A stretch of DNA of 41,147 bases from Halobacteriales archaeon QH_6_64_20 (GCA_003021235.1 PXQR01000056.1:1-41147), one strand, 5' to 3'; positions 15,282-23,912 are shown, counted from the first letter of the stretch. The notes: generated from the sequence alone by a model not told the origin. A program made the numbers and translations.

Positions 15282-17230
15282 CCGACGTCGTCGGCGGCGA
15301 CGCCAGTAGGTCTACCCTCGATGCGATGGCGGCCGCGACCTGGGACGAGCCGTGGTACCGGACCGATCGCGGGAGAGCGAACTCCTTCGGGCTCCGCTCG
15401 CGCCATCACGGCACGAAGGACCCCGGCGGGCACGCCTTCTGGCGATCGGGCGACCGGTTCGGCGCGCTACAGGGCGTCGTCACGAATCGCCGTGCGCTCG
15501 GGCTGAGCGAGGCCGAACTGTTCGAGCGCGTCCTGGAGGCACCACACGCGACCCTCCCGCGGCTCGACGGCCCCTTCTGTATCGTCTGTTGCGACGGTGA
15601 CGCCGACCGGATCGTCCTCGCCGTCGACAAGCTCGGGGCGCGCCAGTGGCATTACACCGCCGACGACCCGTTCCGGTTCGGGACGAGCGTGAGTCCGTTG
15701 CTCGTCGACATCGACCGCCCGCAGGTCGATCTCCGGGGAGTCTCGGATCTGTTGTTGATCGGGCAGGTCTGGGGCGATCGAACGCTCGTTGAAGAGGTCC
15801 GAACGCTACCGACGGGCTGTGTGCTCGAATACGACGCCGGCGAGCGCACCGTCTCGCGGTACCGAACGTTCGACTTCGGCCGGTCGGCCCCGGAGGGATA
15901 CGCGAGCGAGTTAGCTCGTCGCTACCGTCGGGCGGTCGGCGAGACGGCCGAGACGGTCGAGGGATCGCTCGGATTGTGGCTCTCGGGCGGGCTCGACAGC
16001 CGGGCGCTGGGTACTGTGCTCGCCGACCGAGGCGACCTATCGAACACCTTTACATACGACTCCCGGCCGGTCGGGCGCGATCCGCCCATCGCACGGCGGG
16101 TGGCTTGCGAGTGGGACGTCTCGAACACGCCGGTCTCGCTGACACCCGATCGAGTGCTCGACCGGATCGACGACGGGATCGCGCTCACCGACGGACTGAT
16201 TCCCTGGCCCTCGTTTCTCAATCTCTCGACGGTGTTCCAGATCGGCGACGCGGCCGACGTAGTCGCGGAGGCCTGTGGACAGGGCGTCCTACTGGGAAGC
16301 GGTATCTGGCAACCGGACGCCGAAGGGGGACGGTCGGCCGCCGAGATCCTCTATCGCGGCGAGCACTGGCTCGACGCCGAAAGCGTGCGCGATCTCATGC
16401 CCGTCGGCCTCGATCCCATGGCGACCTACCGCGAGGCGACCGACCCCGATGGATCGACGACGAGCGATCCGGGCGGGCTCGGATCGAGCGGACTCGGATC
16501 AAGCAGGCTTGGATCGGGCGGATTCGGGCGAAGCGAGCTTGAAGTAGGCACGGTCGGGGGGAGCGGAGTCGATCGAACGGGAGACGGCCGGACCGGAGGC
16601 GACGACCTGAGCCGGGCGCTGGCCGGATTGCATCGGTATTACTTCCAGCGCGGGGACTTCGTGAGCAACCGGATCGCGCGCAGTCAGGTCGGCACACGGG
16701 TTCCCTACGCGAACGAGGCGTTGTTGTCCCACGTCGAGCGGATGCCCTACGCGTACCGCGAGCGTACGGTCCCGTTCACGCGGGGCGTGATACCCTACGG
16801 CTGTGCGCCGCTGAAACTGGATCTCGTGCGGCGACTCGCCGACCGAACGAACGACCGGCTCGCGACGATCCCCTACGAGCGAAGCGGTCTCGCCCCGAGA
16901 CACCCGCTCGGGTGCCACGCCGCGGGGTTCGTCTGTACGACCGTGGCCGACCGGCTCCGTTCGCGGCCGACCTACGGAGGTGTGTCGATCGGCGGTGCCT
17001 GGTACCGCGAGCACGAGGAGTTTCGGACGTACGTCGACGACCTGCTGGCGGCGGCCTGCGAGCGGCCCTTCTTCGACGGGGCGGAACTCCGCCGCCGACG
17101 GCGCGCACACCTCGCCGGAAAGCGCGACGAGATCCAGGCGATCGCGGCGGTGACGACCGTCGAGCGGTGGCTAGGGGCCCACGTTGATGCCTCGCCTCGC
17201 GATCGAGTGCCCGTCGGGCGCCGAGCATGA
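15278..17230 (+). CDS. Asparagine-synthetase-like protein lacking the glutaminase cysteine
   Basis: A 650-residue protein with an N-terminal class II amidotransferase-like domain (GALQGVVTNRRAL, RLDGPFCIVCCDGD, DKLGARQWHY, residues about 20-200). An adenylating synthetase domain follows, with the pyrophosphate loop WLSGGLDSRALG (about 235) and, later, the YFQRGDFVSNRIARSQVGTRVPYANEAL block. Active AsnB begins Met-Cys-Gly, the Cys being the glutaminase nucleophile. Here no Cys follows the start, so ammonia is probably not drawn from glutamine. Such proteins make amides or activate carboxylates on surface polymers or peptides, including RiPP cyclases. A Gly/Ser/Leu repeat insert lies at about residues 400-425. 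The frame is open back to 15032, but that part is Arg-rich, so ATG 15278 is taken. Confidence 0.85.
   Translation: MTDVVGGDASRSTLDAMAAATWDEPWYRTDRGRANSFGLRSRHHGTKDPGGHAFWRSGDRFGALQGVVTNRRALGLSEAELFERVLEAPHATLPRLDGPFCIVCCDGDADRIVLAVDKLGARQWHYTADDPFRFGTSVSPLLVDIDRPQVDLRGVSDLLLIGQVWGDRTLVEEVRTLPTGCVLEYDAGERTVSRYRTFDFGRSAPEGYASELARRYRRAVGETAETVEGSLGLWLSGGLDSRALGTVLADRGDLSNTFTYDSRPVGRDPPIARRVACEWDVSNTPVSLTPDRVLDRIDDGIALTDGLIPWPSFLNLSTVFQIGDAADVVAEACGQGVLLGSGIWQPDAEGGRSAAEILYRGEHWLDAESVRDLMPVGLDPMATYREATDPDGSTTSDPGGLGSSGLGSSRLGSGGFGRSELEVGTVGGSGVDRTGDGRTGGDDLSRALAGLHRYYFQRGDFVSNRIARSQVGTRVPYANEALLSHVERMPYAYRERTVPFTRGVIPYGCAPLKLDLVRRLADRTNDRLATIPYERSGLAPRHPLGCHAAGFVCTTVADRLRSRPTYGGVSIGGAWYREHEEFRTYVDDLLAAACERPFFDGAELRRRRRAHLAGKRDEIQAIAAVTTVERWLGAHVDASPRDRVPVGRRA
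16475..16549 (+). repeat. In-frame 15-bp tandem repeat in the AsnB-like gene
   Basis: Five diverging units of 15 bp (first unit GGGCTCGGATCGAGC) encode pentapeptides of the GLGSS type: GLGSS, GLGSS, RLGSG, GFGRS, ELEVG. The repeat lies in a low-complexity insert between conserved blocks of the synthetase domain and keeps the frame. Confidence 0.75.
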
Positions 17231-17232
17231 CG

Positions 17233-17278
17233 CACACGACCGTACGCCGATTCGTACGGCGATCGCGTCGGTCGTGTG
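17233..17278. terminator. Nested hairpin between convergent genes
   Basis: Outer arms CACACGACC (17233-17241) and GGTCGTGTG (17270-17278) are a perfect 9-bp pair. Inside, CCGTACG (17240-17246) and CGTACGG (17253-17259) form a second stem. It begins 3 bp after the AsnB-like stop codon and faces the stop of the next, convergent gene. A bidirectional terminator is likely. Confidence 0.6.
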
Positions 17279-17321
17279 AACACCGAGGAGTCGAACGGGA
17301 CGGCGAGGCCGAAACGGACGA

Positions 17322-17603
17322 TCACTCGATCTCGCGGTCGTCCCCGCTCCCTTCATCGGCCTCCTTCTCACCCGGCATGGTGACGACTTTCCCGACGGTT
17401 TCTCCGAGTACCATCCCGGGCAGGTCGGTCGGCGTGGTGACGTACTGCTCGACGGCGATCATCAACAGAGCGATCGCGAGGAAGCCAGCACCGAGCAACG
17501 GCCGGTTGTCGAGCACCAGGAACTGGAGGCCGAGCAGAGCCACGGGAAGCGCGAACACGAGAGTCAGCGCCAGCCCGATCGTCTCGAGAACACCCCTTGC
17601 CAT
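17322..17603 (-). CDS. Small two-helix membrane protein, haloarchaeal conserved type
   Basis: A 93-residue protein starting MARGVLETIGLALTLVFALP, with two transmembrane helices (about residues 7-31 and 36-53). A conserved-looking LPGMVLGETVGKVVTMP segment and an acidic tail (EKEADEGSGDDREIE) follow. Proteins of this shape recur in haloarchaea as an uncharacterised family (I believe DUF7533, from memory). The longer open frame upstream to 18047 is Arg-rich and is the shadow of the riboflavin synthase gene, so ATG 17603 is the start. It converges with the AsnB-like gene. Function unknown. Confidence 0.8.
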   Translation of the reverse strand: MARGVLETIGLALTLVFALPVALLGLQFLVLDNRPLLGAGFLAIALLMIAVEQYVTTPTDLPGMVLGETVGKVVTMPGEKEADEGSGDDREIE

Positions 17604-17907
17604 ACCCTGGCATCGACGACCGAGAACAAAAGCGCCACGCCGTGACCGCCGTTGAATCGCCACGACCGCCGCCGAATCACTGCGACACCACCGACCTACC
17701 GACTCGTCGGAGCGTCGGCAACGACCCCGACATCCCGGATACGTCCTCGTGTACGTCGGCAGCGAACGCCCCGATCCCGATCGGTGGCGACCGCGATCGG
17801 CTCCCCGATCGCGACGCTCACGCTCCACCCTCGAACTCCTGTTCGCGTTCCGATCCACGAGGCACACGAAGCACAACGCACATGCGGGGACGAACCGTAA
17901 GGAGACC

Positions 17908-18507
17908 GTGTTCACCGGCATTATCGAGGCAACGGCCGAAGTGAAGGCGGTCGAGGACACCGAGGAGGGGCGACGCCTGCGGATCGAAACGGGGTTTCCG
18001 GACCTCGAACACGGCCAGAGTATCAACGTCAGCGGGGCCTGTCTCACCGTCGAAGCGGTCGGCGACGGCTCCTTTTCGGTCTTTCTCGCACAGGAGACGA
18101 TCGCACGGACCGCCCTCGGGGGAATCGAGGAAGGCGAGGCGGTGAACGTCGAACGCGCGATGGCTGCCGATGGCCGGTTCGACGGCCACGTCGTCCAGGG
18201 TCACGTCGACGCGACGGCCGAAGTGACAGGAATCGAGCGCCTCGGCGACGACTGGGAGTTCACTTTCTCGCTTCCGGCGTCGGTGTCGAAGTACGTCGTC
18301 GAGAAGGGCTCGATCACGATCGACGGTATTAGCCTCACCGTCGCCGAGCGGGGTGACGAGGAATTTTCGGTGGCGATTATCCCGACGACCTACGAGGAGA
18401 CGACGCTTTCGGCGAAGGGAGTCGGCGACGCGGTCCACCTCGAAGTCGACGTGATCGCGAAATACGTCGAGCGAATGCTAGAAGACGACGCCTCGAAAGC
18501 GGCCTGA
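17908..18507 (+). CDS. ribE: Riboflavin synthase, bacterial-type (alpha chain)
   Basis: A 199-residue enzyme made of two tandem lumazine-binding repeats, the normal length. Repeat 1 begins MFTGIIEATAEVK and contains INVSGACLTVEAV. Repeat 2 begins near residue 97 with GHVVQGHVDATAEV and contains ITIDGISLTVAE. Residues IIPTTYEETTL near the end match the family. It dismutates two 6,7-dimethyl-8-ribityllumazine molecules to riboflavin as a trimer. The start is the GTG at 17908: translation there gives the universally conserved MFTGI, and an AAGGAG Shine-Dalgarno-like site lies 4 bp before it, unlike the mostly leaderless neighbours. The frame upstream to 17749 is not coding. No other riboflavin gene is adjacent. 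Confidence 0.95.
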   Translation: MFTGIIEATAEVKAVEDTEEGRRLRIETGFPDLEHGQSINVSGACLTVEAVGDGSFSVFLAQETIARTALGGIEEGEAVNVERAMAADGRFDGHVVQGHVDATAEVTGIERLGDDWEFTFSLPASVSKYVVEKGSITIDGISLTVAERGDEEFSVAIIPTTYEETTLSAKGVGDAVHLEVDVIAKYVERMLEDDASKAA

Positions 18508-18673
18508 ACGCGACGGCAGAACGGAAGCGTTCGTCCGTACCGTCCTGGCGCGTCGTCCCCGGCCCCGAACGGAGGCTTCGGCGTTCGGTTCGCGTCCGCC
18601 GAACCGGACCGAAAGCCGGGCGCTCGATCCGGGGTGTCCGTTGGCGTTCGGCTCCCCAGTTGCCTCGACCCGG

Positions 18674-18683
18674 TGTTTTTACC
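18674..18683 (+). promoter_or_regulatory. TATA box for the second MFS transporter
   Basis: TGTTTTTACC centred about 29 bp before the GTG at 18708. It supports that GTG as a leaderless start rather than the ATG at 18660, which would be upstream of the promoter. Confidence 0.55.
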
Positions 18684-18707
18684 GGACGGTCCACGGGGTG
18701 GCTGTCA

Positions 18708-19964
18708 GTGGCGAACACGTTCGACACGGTCCTCGGAAGCGACGCGCGGATCCTCGCGGACGCGGACTTCCGGCTCCTGTTGCTCGCGAACAGCACACAG
18801 GCGCTCGGATCGGCGCTCGTCTCGCCGCTTCTCACGTCGCTCACCGGTCCCTACGGCGTTCCAGCGACCGAGATCGGACTGATGATGTCGGTCTTTACCG
18901 CGCCGGCGATCCTCGTTATTCCCCTGCTGGGAGCGCTCATCGATCGCTACGGGCGGAAACCGGTTCTCGTCCCTGCCCTGTGTCTCTTCGGCGTGAGCGG
19001 GACCGCACTGGCTTTTACGACCGATTTCGCCGTCGTTCTCGCCCTGCGATCGCTACAGGGACTCGGGTTCGCCGGTATCCTCCCGGTGGTTATCACGAGC
19101 ATCGGCGACCTGTACGACGGCGGCGAGGAGGCGACCGGACAGGGCCTGCGCTTCGCCGTCTCCGGGCTCTCCCAGGCCGTGTTCCCGATCGTCGGTGGCG
19201 GATTGGTGGTGCTCGCCTGGCAGTACCCCTTCCTGCTGTACGCCCTTGCGATCCCGGTCGCCCTCCTGGTGTACGCTCGCTTCGAGGACCCACACACCGC
19301 CGGAAGTACGGACCCCGGAACCGACGGAAAAACGGACACGCGAGGGACGCTGGGTGAACTCTACGAACTCGCGACCCACACCCACGTAGCGGCGATCCTC
19401 CTCGCGCGCGGACTGCCGGTGATCGCGTGGCTCGGCTTTTTCACCTACAACTCGGTGCTCGTCGTCCGCGTTCTCGATGGCACGCCCCAGGGGGCCGGCG
19501 TGCTCGTCGCCGCCGGAAGCGTCGCGTACGCGGGCGCAGCCAGTCAGGCGGGCCGTCTCACGACGGCCCTCGGCGGACGGGCCGTCGTGCTCTACGGTGC
19601 GAACCTCGTTCTCGCCGGCGGCATCGGGCTCCTCGCGGCCGCCCCGTCGTTCCCGATCGCCGGCCTCGGGGTCGTTCTCACCGGCGTCGGGTTCGGAGTC
19701 GCGATGTCGCTGTACCGGAGCCTCGTCACGGGATTCGCGCCGGGGCCGCTCCGCGGAAAACTCGTGAGTCTCGGCGAGGCCGGGGGCCGGATAACGGCCA
19801 CGCTGACCCCGATCGGCATGGGAGTAGTGATCGCCGGCGTCGAGCCGATCGTCGGTTTCGCCGGGGCGGTCCGCTGGGCGTTCGTCCTGATCGGCGCGAT
19901 CGGCGGGCTCGGTGGCGTCGTCTGCGTCCGACTGGCGAGTCGAGCCGCCGGTTCGTCCCTCTGA
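18708..19964 (+). CDS. Major facilitator superfamily transporter
   Basis: A protein of about 418 residues with twelve predicted helices. Motif A is clear in the loop after helix 2 (GALIDRYGRKPVLV, about residue 70). An LRSLQGLGFAGILPV block in helix 4, and an acidic, poorly conserved central loop (PHTAGSTDPGTDGKTDTR, about 200) joining the two halves, are typical of drug-efflux-type MFS proteins. Such carriers export small hydrophobic compounds by proton antiport, but the substrate is not readable here. The GTG start is chosen from the TATA spacing. A 230-bp gene-free gap follows it. Confidence 0.88.
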   Translation: MANTFDTVLGSDARILADADFRLLLLANSTQALGSALVSPLLTSLTGPYGVPATEIGLMMSVFTAPAILVIPLLGALIDRYGRKPVLVPALCLFGVSGTALAFTTDFAVVLALRSLQGLGFAGILPVVITSIGDLYDGGEEATGQGLRFAVSGLSQAVFPIVGGGLVVLAWQYPFLLYALAIPVALLVYARFEDPHTAGSTDPGTDGKTDTRGTLGELYELATHTHVAAILLARGLPVIAWLGFFTYNSVLVVRVLDGTPQGAGVLVAAGSVAYAGAASQAGRLTTALGGRAVVLYGANLVLAGGIGLLAAAPSFPIAGLGVVLTGVGFGVAMSLYRSLVTGFAPGPLRGKLVSLGEAGGRITATLTPIGMGVVIAGVEPIVGFAGAVRWAFVLIGAIGGLGGVVCVRLASRAAGSSL

Positions 19965-20120
19965 GAATCAAAATCGAACTGAAAACCGGGTCGAGCAGTC
20001 CCGCTGTCGAGAACCGTCGGCGGGTCCGGCGTACGCGGTCTCGCCTCTACCGTTCCGATCCCGACGATTCCGACGACCCTGACGGCCCCGCCGACCCCAA
20101 CGATTCCGATCGGGACCGTC

Positions 20121-20137
20121 CCCCGCACCGTGCGGGG
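20121..20137. terminator. Palindromic hairpin between convergent genes
   Basis: CCCCGCAC-C-GTGCGGGG is a perfect 8-bp stem lying between the MFS gene (stop 19964) and the convergent FAU-1 gene (stop 20195). No T-run follows on the plus strand. Possible terminator or RNA end structure; nothing else is seen in 19965-20194. Confidence 0.45.
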
Positions 20138-20194
20138 AGTTAGAATGCCGGAACGGACACCGAACGCACCGGCCCGGAAGGCCGATTCGAAGAC

Positions 20195-21763
20195 TCAAAG
20201 AGCCCGCTCGATAGCCGTCGCGGTCGACCTGGCCCTCTGGGCGAGTTCCGTTCCCACCAACCCGTCGGCGACGGCCGCGTCGAGTTCGTCGTCGTCGACG
20301 CGTTCGACCTCGCCGTCGGGCCGCCTGACGACGTCGACGTAGAGGTCGACGTACCGAACGGCATCAGGGAACGCTTCGACCGGCGTACAGACGTTGACGT
20401 AGGTACCCCGCCGGTCGCCGTCCGCGCCCCGGTACCGGGTTCGATACCACCACCGACCTTCCTTGAAGCGGGTGATCGCGACGTCGCCCGCGCGGCGTTC
20501 GGTCCCGATCGCGTCGTAGACCCCATCCGAGTGCATCTCCCGTTGGACGAGGAGCGCGCCGTCCGGATCGACGCTCGTGACTTCGCCGCGGCCGAGAGAA
20601 ACCCCGCGGCCGTCGGGCTTGCCGTGGGCGATCGCCACCGCCTCGCCCTCGTGCGGCCCGAACTGCCGGGTCGTAACGCCGAACGGGAAATCGAGGTCGT
20701 CGCCTGCGTTGGCCGCCGTCCCGTCGGCCGCGGAGCCACAAACGCTCTCGGCGAAGTCGACGGCGGCGCTCGCGTCCTCGCTTCCGGCCTTGATCCGGTG
20801 GTGGCCGGCCATCGTCGCGGTCACTGCCCGCCGGCGGTCGTCGAGCGCGAACCGCGAGGCGCGCCCGAACCGTACCCAGGCCGTCTCGGGGCCGGCCCAT
20901 ACCGAAGCGGGGCCGCCGTCGCCGTCGGTATCGGTACCGTCGACATCGGTATCAGTGCCGTCGGTATCGTCGGTATCAGCAGTGCCGGCGGCGTCGTCCG
21001 CGTCGGCGGTGTCGGTGGGTTCGGCGTCCGGCTCCCCGGCAGCCGCGAGCGCGTCGTCGATGGCATCCGCGCGGGTCGCCGCGTTTTCGAGCGCCGCATC
21101 GAGCGCGTCGAAGGAGGCCTCTTCGCCCTCGTCGGTCGGCCGGGCACGCCAGTTCGCGGGGACGTCAGTCGGGAGCAGGTCGGTTACGTCGCCGATCCCG
21201 CCGACGTGCGACCCCGCATGCGACGAGCCCGTCGATCCCGATTCCGAGCCGGAGTCGCCTGTCCGCGTGAGGGCCACGAGGCCGCCGCCGTCGACGCGGA
21301 GCTCGGTATCGAGAAGGGGTCGGTCGTCGCTCCACGGTGGGCTCGGTTCGCGCACCTGAACGCGATGTCGGTCGCCCTCCTCGGCGTCCCCGTCGACCGC
21401 GCGAGCGGGGAGGTAGCCCTCCCGGGAACCGAGATCGAGAACGGCACCGCCCGACCGCGTGTCGGTTACGACGGCATCGAAGACCGCTTCGCGGGGAACG
21501 TCGTCGCGCCAGGCGAACGCGTCGATCGCCGCGGTCGAGAGGCGGTCTCGAAGCGTTCCTACGGTCTCGGGGTCACCGCGGATGCCCACGCCGAGGCGGT
21601 CGTCGGTACTCGTGATCGTCGCGTCGTATGCCTTCGTCTCGGCGTCGATCGAGAAGCGTTCGACGATACTCGGCGAGGGTTGGACGACCTCGAACCCGTC
21701 CTCGCGCAGCAACCGGGCAAGGGCGGTGGTGTAGATCCCCCGAAGACGGACGCGAGCGGTCAC
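20195..21763 (-). CDS. RNA-binding protein / ribonuclease of the FAU-1 (AU-1) family
   Basis: A 522-residue protein. It starts VTARVRLRGIYTTALARLL, the usual FAU-1 N-terminus, followed by an S1-like RNA-binding domain related to RNase E/G (AVFDAVVTDTRSGGAVLDLG ... GYLPAR, about residues 100-150). The C-terminal DUF402 domain is seen (SDGVYDAIGTERRAGDVAITRF, then YVNVCTPVEAFPDAVRYVDLYVDVV). Family members bind AU-rich RNA and have been linked to 5S rRNA processing. A long Asp/Thr/Gly insert (about residues 250-290, Thr-Asp repeats) makes it longer than the usual 450-480. The GTG at 21763 is chosen because the frame upstream is basic and not conserved. A PrsW-like gene lies upstream on the same strand, about 200 bp away. 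Confidence 0.88.
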   Translation of the reverse strand: MTARVRLRGIYTTALARLLREDGFEVVQPSPSIVERFSIDAETKAYDATITSTDDRLGVGIRGDPETVGTLRDRLSTAAIDAFAWRDDVPREAVFDAVVTDTRSGGAVLDLGSREGYLPARAVDGDAEEGDRHRVQVREPSPPWSDDRPLLDTELRVDGGGLVALTRTGDSGSESGSTGSSHAGSHVGGIGDVTDLLPTDVPANWRARPTDEGEEASFDALDAALENAATRADAIDDALAAAGEPDAEPTDTADADDAAGTADTDDTDGTDTDVDGTDTDGDGGPASVWAGPETAWVRFGRASRFALDDRRRAVTATMAGHHRIKAGSEDASAAVDFAESVCGSAADGTAANAGDDLDFPFGVTTRQFGPHEGEAVAIAHGKPDGRGVSLGRGEVTSVDPDGALLVQREMHSDGVYDAIGTERRAGDVAITRFKEGRWWYRTRYRGADGDRRGTYVNVCTPVEAFPDAVRYVDLYVDVVRRPDGEVERVDDDELDAAVADGLVGTELAQRARSTATAIERAL

Positions 21764-21964
21764 TCGACTTCCCTCGCGGTGTCGGAATGGAGTCGTCGGG
21801 GGCACGATCGCGGGGAACCCGGTCGTCGGTCGGGGCACATACCTCGATCGATCGACGGCCGGAAAGGAAAGTCCGAGGATCGATCGTCGCGACCGGTCGG
21901 CCACCGCGGCCGCGACGCGATCCGCGGCGATCCGTGATGCGGTCGGGCGGTCGTCGGCGTCGTA

Positions 21965-22942
21965 TCAGTCGGCCGTCAGGCCGACGTCCGCGTCGCGATA
22001 GGCCGCCCGGTAGCGTGCGAGTTTCCGATAGACGTAAAAGCCGAAGATCGCGTCGTAGAGCAACACGAACCCGAGAAAGGCGAGGATCGGTGGGATGCCC
22101 GGCACGAACAGCGCCACCAACCCGGGGACGACCGACGAGAGCGTGTTGTAGGTCGCGTGGACGAGCGTGGCGATCAACAGGCCCTTGACGACGATCGGGC
22201 CCGCGCGATCGGAATTGAACTTCGCAAGTCCCAGGTAGTAGCCGGCGATCGCCGAGTAAATGACGTGGCCGGGCCCGGCGAGCGCGCGTAGCGGGGCGAT
22301 ACCCCCGCCCGCCGTCAGCACGTTCGTGACCATCGGGTCGCTCACCTGGCCGGCGATGTAGATCGCGTTCTCGATCGTCGCGAAACCCAGGCCTGCCATC
22401 GCGCCGTAGACCGCGCCGTCGACCACGGCATCGAAGTGGTCGTCGCGGTAGGGATACAGCCGCACGGCGAGTAACTTGACGGTCTCCTCGACCGGACCGA
22501 CGATCACGTAGAAGAAAAGCACCATCCCGATCACGGGGATCGACTGAAAGAGCGGTCCCGCCACGGAGTTGAGCACGCCGGCAAAGCCCGCGAACAGTAC
22601 CCCGAGCGCGAAGGTGCCGACCAGCAACGAGAGGGGTTCGGCCGTCGTGACGTCGGCATACCGGACGTAGGCCGCGAGCAACAGTGCGGGAACGATCGAG
22701 AGCGCGATGAAGACCGTGACCGGCGGATCGAGAAGCGCCGCACCCAACCCGCCGAGGGCGAGTTGCGCTAGTAGAATTCCGAACGCCAGCAGGATAACGA
22801 CCCACCGGACGACGAATCGAATAGTGCTATAAATGGAGACGGACAGCTCGTCGAGGCGCGAGCGCGCCTCCCAGGTCGCGATGTCGTAGAGGTCGGTGGA
22901 CCCGTCGGTTTCCTCCTGCACCGGGTCCCGTTCGATAGCCAT
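21965..22942 (-). CDS. PrsW-type intramembrane metalloprotease
   Basis: A 325-residue membrane protein with a cytoplasmic N-terminus of about 45 residues and eight or so helices. The glutamic protease/metalloprotease motifs of the PrsW/CPBP-like clan are present: VEETVK (about residue 155), an FATIENAIY block (about 195), a GPGHVIYSAIAGYYLG segment (about 225) and HATYN (about 262). PrsW cleaves anti-sigma factors in Bacillus. Archaea lack those sigma factors, so the target is unknown. I start at ATG 22942; five in-frame residues upstream add nothing. A weak TATA-like GGATTAGA is about 28 bp upstream. Confidence 0.88.
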   Translation of the reverse strand: MAIERDPVQEETDGSTDLYDIATWEARSRLDELSVSIYSTIRFVVRWVVILLAFGILLAQLALGGLGAALLDPPVTVFIALSIVPALLLAAYVRYADVTTAEPLSLLVGTFALGVLFAGFAGVLNSVAGPLFQSIPVIGMVLFFYVIVGPVEETVKLLAVRLYPYRDDHFDAVVDGAVYGAMAGLGFATIENAIYIAGQVSDPMVTNVLTAGGGIAPLRALAGPGHVIYSAIAGYYLGLAKFNSDRAGPIVVKGLLIATLVHATYNTLSSVVPGLVALFVPGIPPILAFLGFVLLYDAIFGFYVYRKLARYRAAYRDADVGLTAD

Positions 22943-23103
22943 AGCAGAGCCTAACACCCCCCGGGTCTAATCCTTTGGCCCGGCGACGTCGATTCAGTGA
23001 CGCTACGAGAGAAGCCCGCTACAGCACAACGACGGTCGCGAGAGGAGCCGATCCGTCGCTCGATCGCCACGCCCGAGAAAGGGATCACGAGTCGTCGAGG
23101 TCG

Positions 23104-23286
23104 TCAGTTGCCGCGGGGTCGCCACCCACAGACCGTACACTCGGCGGCCCCGGAGTCATGCAATCCCCCACAGTCCGGGCACTGCTTTTTATTGTAACTC
23201 TCCTCCCAACCCGGTCGGTCGGTCTCGTGGCCGCGCTGGGCGAGGAAATCATCGAGGAGATCGTCGTCGGTCGGTTCGATGGCCAT
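23104..23286 (-). CDS. Small zinc-finger protein, HVO_0416-like
   Basis: A 60-residue protein. The N-terminus is acidic (DDDLLDDFLAQRGHE, GWEESYNKKQ). The C-terminus is a four-cysteine zinc ribbon CPDCGGLHDSGAAECTVCGW (about residues 36-55). It closely matches my memory of the haloarchaeal HVO_0416 family, a conserved one-domain zinc-finger protein of unknown function. A TATA box 29 bp upstream makes the transcript leaderless. Small zinc ribbons of this size in haloarchaea often act in regulation, but the partner here is unknown. The 23287-23541 stretch upstream holds only this promoter. Confidence 0.85.
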   Translation of the reverse strand: MAIEPTDDDLLDDFLAQRGHETDRPGWEESYNKKQCPDCGGLHDSGAAECTVCGWRPRGN

Positions 23287-23311
23287 ACGTGTTACAGTAT
23301 GCCACGCATCT

Positions 23312-23319
23312 CATATAGG
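23312..23319 (-). promoter_or_regulatory. TATA box for the zinc-finger gene
   Basis: On the minus strand CCTATATG, centred about 29 bp before the ATG at 23286. Confidence 0.65.
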
Positions 23320-23541
23320 TTTGATGCTTGCGGCCAATGTGGCACGAACCCACACGCACTGGTCGCAACGCTATCTACAGAGGCCGATCACTGTGCCGAG
23401 AAGACGAATCCTGTCAGCGGTACGGTGGCGGTGTGCGATCGTTCCCGTTCGCTCCTTGCAGTCGCTCACCGCTCACTTCCTGCTCTCGGCTCGCGTCGCT
23501 CGCCGAGAACCCGCAGGCGCGAGCGGTCTTTGCTGCACCTC

Positions 23542-23594
23542 TTTCTCAGGCCCGCAGTGAACGACCGCAGGGAGTGAGCGAGAACTCCGAGAAA
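23542..23594 (-). terminator. Structured 3' element after the winged-helix gene
   Basis: TTTCTC and GAGAAA arms (23542-23547; 23589-23594) enclose the phrase CCGCAGGGAGTGAGCG (23565-23580). That phrase is 15/16 identical to one inside the stem-loop after the SDR gene (8443-8458). Both elements lie just past a minus-strand stop codon. Confidence 0.5.
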
Positions 23595-23604
23595 ACGGTG
23601 CGTT

Positions 23605-23880
23605 TCAGTCGTCAGCCGCACCCACGTCGGCACTGCGCTCGGCGGTCGCGTCGCCGATGATCTCGTAGAGGTTCTGTCGCGCATCGGCGAAGTAAACGTC
23701 TTCGTCCACCGCCTCGACACCTTCGAGCCGTTCGAGCGCATACCGGACCGTTCGCGCCGAAAGCATCGATTCCTCAACGATCCCTTTCTGCGTGAGCGGC
23801 CCGTTGTATTCGAGCACCTTGAAAACGAGTTTCGCGCTCGGCGGGAGGTCGGAAAGCCCCTCCTCATCGGTAGATGTCAT
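23605..23880 (-). CDS. Winged helix-turn-helix (MarR-like) regulator
   Basis: A 91-residue protein that is essentially a single winged-helix domain: LPPSAKLVFKVLEYNGPLTQ (helix 1-2), KGIVEESMLSARTVRYALERL (recognition helix), then a short wing (VEAVDEDVYFADARQNLYEI). This small MarR-type protein is common and well conserved in haloarchaea, with an unknown regulon. The ATG at 23880 is chosen because a TATA box lies 27 bp upstream. The frame extends further but would then include the promoter. It is divergent from the EMC6-like/rli1 operon, about 240 bp apart. Confidence 0.9.
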   Translation of the reverse strand: MTSTDEEGLSDLPPSAKLVFKVLEYNGPLTQKGIVEESMLSARTVRYALERLEGVEAVDEDVYFADARQNLYEIIGDATAERSADVGAADD

Positions 23881-23903
23881 CGTCCGATTCAACGCGCGCG
23901 GGG

Positions 23904-23912
23904 TGTATAAAG
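23904..23912 (-). promoter_or_regulatory. TATA box for the winged-helix regulator
   Basis: On the minus strand CTTTATACA, about 27 bp before the ATG at 23880. Confidence 0.7.

Noticed and set aside
16475-16549. Tandem repeat read as a recombination or CRISPR-like array
   Set aside because: Contiguous 15-bp in-frame units without spacers inside a gene; a coding repeat.
20531-21937. 468-codon plus-strand frame opposite the FAU-1 gene
   Set aside because: Antisense shadow; composition is driven by the FAU-1 codon pattern.
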